DNA of 8,823 nucleotides from Planctomycetaceae bacterium. GTDB lineage: Bacteria > Planctomycetota > Planctomycetia > Planctomycetales > Planctomycetaceae. This document shows positions 6,089 through 8,823 of this stretch, piece by piece (the first letter of the stretch is position 1; the number at the start of each line of letters is the position of its first letter). Both the position numbers and the translations under genes were made by a program. The DNA is taken from assembly GCA_016765335.1 (NCBI GenBank), contig JAESQE010000044.1, forward strand, positions 10,090-18,912, in the 5' to 3' direction. A model generated the notes under the pieces. It searched no databases. It had not been told where the DNA came from and saw only the letters and a list, made by a program, of their open reading frames with translations.

Positions 6089-6213
6089 CTTAAGGGAATC
6101 TCTATTCATTGGTTCTTCCCCTTGAGAAGGGGGAGTTAGAGGGGGTTTTTGAACTGTTTCTTATTACCAAACTGTATTTGAGAACCTCTGGGATTCAATT
6201 AATAGAGGTTCCC
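6089..6213. repeat. G/C-block interspersed repeat, copy C, with terminal inverted repeats
   Basis: The core at 6111-6150 forms a hairpin of 6115-6123 with 6127-6135 around the loop GAG, with one G-T pair. GGGAATCTCTATT (6094-6106) near the left end is the reverse complement of AATAGAGGTTCCC (6201-6213) at the right end, in 12 of 13 positions. That gives a unit of about 120 bp with imperfect terminal inverted repeats. The right end also folds locally, GAACCTCT (6182-6189) with AGAGGTTC (6204-6211). It occupies most of the 255-base gap between the propeller gene and the radical SAM gene, which probably separates their transcription. It encodes nothing. Confidence 0.65.
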
Positions 6214-6266
6214 ATCAATGGTTCGCCTGGAAAAATAAATGTAAGTCGCATCCAGTGTATCATAGA

Positions 6267-7475
6267 TCATTCACCAAAACAGTATATTTTGCCGCCTCGT
6301 TCTGCAGAACCAATAACAAGTCTGTTCTCTCCGACGGCCGCAGAGCCAGGAACTTTTCGACCTATTTTTGATTTCCAGAATTCTTTGCCGGTTTTTAACT
6401 CAATGCCATAAACGTGTCCATCGTCGCTTCCGACATAAAGACGATCCTTCACAAGCACCGGCGAACTATCAACCTTGCCCCGCGTTGCAAACGTCCAAAC
6501 TTCTTTTCCTGTTTGTCGATCAATGCAATGCAAACGTTTGTCACGACCGCCGACGATTACGTAATCAGAAGTCAGTGCAGCCGAGGAATGATAAGGAAAA
6601 TCGCCGACCACACTCTTGTATCGCCATTCCACTTTGAGTGTTTTCCAATTCACAGCAATCACCTCGCTGGCATAAGTTCCCACATAAAGAATGTCCCCCA
6701 TAATTGCAGGCGAAGCAATGAGATAAGTATTCAATGGCATCTGTTTGATCTGCTTGCCAGTTTGAACATCAACCACTCGTAATTGTTCGTCGCAGCCTGT
6801 GACAAAGGTGAAGCCATTTATAATCGCAGGGCTACAGTTTACATATCCTTCGGTTTCGAAACTCCAGATTTTCTTGCCAGTGGTAAGATCCAGGCAATAC
6901 AGCGAATTATCGTAAGAACCGAATATCAACCGATCATCAATGCGAGAGGCAGAGCTGACAATTTCTCCAAAGGTTTCAAATCGCCAACGGCTTTTTCCTG
7001 CCTTGCGATCAATGCAGTGAAAAACGCCATCTTCGTCTCCAATGCAAACTGCATCTTCGGTCACTAACGGAGCAGCCTTGAATCCGGGGGCGAACTTTTT
7101 CGGATCGGGATCATCAATTGAGCGGTACTTCCAAAGTTCCTTGCCGGTTTTTAGATCGAGGCAAACCACAAAACCATCTAACGCGCCGCAGTAGACTCGT
7201 CCTTGAGAAATGGCTGGTGTTCCTGGGATGCCATCTTTTGTTTCGTAGCTCCAAAGTTCTTTCAAGTCGCGAGGTAAATCAGAACTCGCCACGCCGTGCA
7301 GCGAGTTACCATTTCGAAACGAAACCCAGTCCTTGCGAACTTCTGGCTGAGCTTCTTCAGCCATGAGTCGATGTGAATCCTGAACCGAATCGGTTCCTGG
7401 CTGGCAAACAATAACAGCCAGCAACAGAATGATTCGAATTGCAATCGGTACGGCTTTCAAGATGTCCACGCACAT
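6267..7475 (-). CDS. Exported PQQ-like eight-bladed beta-propeller protein
   Basis: From the ATG at 7475 the product has 402 aa. An N-terminal hydrophobic stretch, ending [11 protein letters not shown] (residues 17-27), is a Sec signal or membrane anchor. About eight repeats of roughly 40 residues follow, each with a strand like [23 protein letters not shown], i.e. the G-x(3-8)-D-x-TGK-x-x-W tryptophan-docking pattern of PQQ-like propellers. The last blade is short and ends [15 protein letters not shown] near the N-terminus probably completes it (velcro closure). There is no dehydrogenase catalytic region and no cytochrome c site, so this is a binding or scaffold propeller, not a quinoprotein dehydrogenase. 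A longer frame from 7535 exists, but AGGAG at 7488-7484, 8 bases before 7475, fixes the start. The gene overlaps the 3' end of the alcohol dehydrogenase gene by 19 bp, pointing to translational coupling. Ligand unknown. Confidence 0.85.
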   Translation of the reverse strand: MCVDILKAVPIAIRIILLLAVIVCQPGTDSVQDSHRLMAEEAQPEVRKDWVSFRNGNSLHGVASSDLPRDLKELWSYETKDGIPGTPAISQGRVYCGALDGFVVCLDLKTGKELWKYRSIDDPDPKKFAPGFKAAPLVTEDAVCIGDEDGVFHCIDRKAGKSRWRFETFGEIVSSASRIDDRLIFGSYDNSLYCLDLTTGKKIWSFETEGYVNCSPAIINGFTFVTGCDEQLRVVDVQTGKQIKQMPLNTYLIASPAIMGDILYVGTYASEVIAVNWKTLKVEWRYKSVVGDFPYHSSAALTSDYVIVGGRDKRLHCIDRQTGKEVWTFATRGKVDSSPVLVKDRLYVGSDDGHVYGIELKTGKEFWKSKIGRKVPGSAAVGENRLVIGSAERGGKIYCFGE

Positions 7476-8650
7476 TCGTAAAGCTCCTGCATTAAGTGAG
7501 GATGAACTTCTCTGGGATTGAAATTCCCGGTCCATTGCTTGGAAGCTTCCTGAGCCATCTGGGGAAACATTTCTTTGTCGATCCCGGCTTGATCAAGTGA
7601 GGTCGGATTCCCGGTCATCGCAACCAGTGATTGGATGAACTGAGCCAGCTTTTCTGAAGCAGTCGGATCATCCGCTTTGCACAAACCCGCTTCAGTTGCC
7701 AGTTCGCCATACAGATGCCCGACCACGTTCTGGTTGAATCGAATCACATGGGGCAGCATCAAGCCAACAGCCACACCATGTACGGTGTTAAAGTGAGCAG
7801 AAAGCGGATTCGCTAACGCGTGTGTTGCTCCGAGCATCGACTGTTCGATAGCTGCTCCTGCCCAGTGTGCACCGAGTTGCATTTGTCCGCGAGCGTGCAT
7901 ATCGGGCGAACCTTGAAAGACTTTCGGGAATGCCTGAATCAGCAGTCGCCAGGCTTCCCGTGAAAACATCGAAGAAACCGGATTTCGTTTGTTTGAAACA
8001 TAAGTTTCTACCGCATGGCTAATAGCATCCACTGCTGTGACCGCTGCAACAGCATGAGGCATGGTAACGGTTAATTCTGGATCAAGGATGGCAACTTTTG
8101 CCGCAGCTTTCTTATCGCCACAAGCCATTTTCATATGTGTTTTTGCATTCGCAATCAGTGCAAAGGATTGAGCTTCGCTGCCCGTCCCCGAAGTGGTGGG
8201 GATTGCAATCAAAGGCAACATCGGTTTCGTTGCTTTGCCTACTCCCCAATAGTCTTCAATTTGCCCGCCATTAGACAGCAGGAAGTTGACCCCCTTGGCA
8301 CAATCCATACTGCTTCCGCCACCGAGCCCAACAATGAAATCAATCTTATGCTTGCGAGCAACCGCTAACGCATGATCGACATCTTCAGTGGTTGGGTTTG
8401 GACAGACACCATCATAAATAATCACCTCGTGCCCGGCTTGTTTTAGCGATTCAACCGCTCGATCTTCGTGACCAGCCTGGGCAAGTCCCTGATCGGTGAC
8501 CAGCAATACCTGCCGTGCTCGATATTCGGAAGCCAACTCACCAAGTTGCTCTAACGCTCCGGCTCCAAAAACAACACGAGTCGCCAGGGAAAAATCGAAC
8601 ATGGACGATTGGCTTGCAGTTGCAGAAGATGATTTCGAAGAGTTGATCAC
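7457..8650 (-). CDS. Iron-containing (group III) alcohol dehydrogenase
   Basis: At 397 aa this is close to the usual 380-400 of the Fe-ADH family. The N-terminal NAD(P) domain shows [10 protein letters not shown] (28-37), LLVTDQGL (49-56) and the nucleotide-binding [13 protein letters not shown] (108-120), followed by [10 protein letters not shown] (151-160). The C-terminal metal domain has all four metal ligands with the spacing of E. coli FucO: Asp208, His212, His277 and His291 in [11 protein letters not shown] and [19 protein letters not shown]. It should interconvert an alcohol and an aldehyde or ketone with NAD(P) in the cytoplasm. The substrate cannot be read from sequence. The start chosen is a GTG at 8650 with GGAA 7 bases upstream. 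An internal ATG at 8602 (residue 17) would give a family-typical N-terminus but lacks a ribosome site. It is first in the minus-strand series and overlaps the propeller gene. Confidence 0.93.
   Translation of the reverse strand: MINSSKSSSATASQSSMFDFSLATRVVFGAGALEQLGELASEYRARQVLLVTDQGLAQAGHEDRAVESLKQAGHEVIIYDGVCPNPTTEDVDHALAVARKHKIDFIVGLGGGSSMDCAKGVNFLLSNGGQIEDYWGVGKATKPMLPLIAIPTTSGTGSEAQSFALIANAKTHMKMACGDKKAAAKVAILDPELTVTMPHAVAAVTAVDAISHAVETYVSNKRNPVSSMFSREAWRLLIQAFPKVFQGSPDMHARGQMQLGAHWAGAAIEQSMLGATHALANPLSAHFNTVHGVAVGLMLPHVIRFNQNVVGHLYGELATEAGLCKADDPTASEKLAQFIQSLVAMTGNPTSLDQAGIDKEMFPQMAQEASKQWTGNFNPREVHPHLMQELYECAWTS
7484..7488 (-). promoter_or_regulatory. Ribosome binding site AGGAG inside the alcohol dehydrogenase gene
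   Basis: On the minus strand AGGAG (7488-7484) lies 8 bases before the propeller ATG at 7475-7473. It is embedded in the last codons of the upstream dehydrogenase gene. It decides the propeller start against the upstream in-frame start at 7535, and it is well placed for coupled re-initiation. Confidence 0.75.
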
Positions 8651-8823
8651 AGTGAATTCCAGTGAGGCAGCCCGAAGGATGAGGCTTACTTAATATCGTA
8701 GATGAAATCGGCAGCATACAACCAAGAAATGCTTATCACTTAGATTGCAGCAATGCTCAGGGCAATTTACCCAACCTGGTGGTGCAACCAAGTTGTTTGC
8801 AGGCCCATATTCAATATTTTTTC

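Noticed and set aside
7400..7475. Lipoprotein signal for the propeller (VIVC)
   Set aside because: The residue before the cysteine is Val rather than Gly, Ala or Ser, so the lipobox is not acceptable. An ordinary signal or anchor is more likely.

Overview
The window looks like a chromosomal segment from a member of the Planctomycetota (inference). The reasons are an exported eight-blade PQQ-like propeller of the kind these genomes hold in number, an HTTM (vitamin K carboxylase-like) membrane protein with a small anchored partner, a UbiC-like protein of a type I associate with the phylum, and many short palindromic interspersed repeats between genes. Base composition is moderate by eye. There are no tRNA, rRNA, CRISPR, transposase or phage genes.

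Layout, left to right. (1) At the left edge, on the minus strand, is the N-terminus of an unidentified single-pass membrane protein (1-221). (2) A gene-poor stretch (222-799) holds a 137-bp element with 26-bp terminal inverted repeats and a long perfect-stem hairpin. (3) A probable plus-strand operon encodes a 220-aa membrane-anchored protein and a 511-aa HTTM protein. Both end in the same residues, LLGN. (4) An intergenic region (3058-3490) holds the first copy of a G/C-block repeat. After it comes a perfect TATAAT box and a predicted three-way-junction RNA whose closing helix starts where transcription should start. This leads into (5) a 110-aa A-type Fe-S cluster carrier gene, which ends at a textbook terminator.

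(6) Everything to the right is on the minus strand and should be read right to left. An iron-containing alcohol dehydrogenase overlaps by 19 bp an exported PQQ-like beta-propeller gene. Next comes a HemN-like radical SAM protein, and then a UbiC/DUF98-like protein that converges on the Fe-S carrier gene. Each of the two wider gaps in this series contains another copy of the G/C-block repeat. The middle copy almost exactly fills the gap between the radical SAM stop codon and the UbiC-like gene, and may have replaced that gene's natural start. The 173 bases right of the alcohol dehydrogenase (8651-8823) presumably hold its promoter, but I see no convincing hexamers there.

Functionally these are separate units. 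The HTTM pair is a likely two-protein membrane system of unknown substrate. The dehydrogenase and propeller are translationally coupled. The Fe-S carrier could serve the nearby radical SAM enzyme, but it is transcribed separately. The observations most worth following are the candidate structured RNA upstream of the Fe-S carrier, the shared LLGN C-termini, and the repeat that seems to have reshaped two gene ends.
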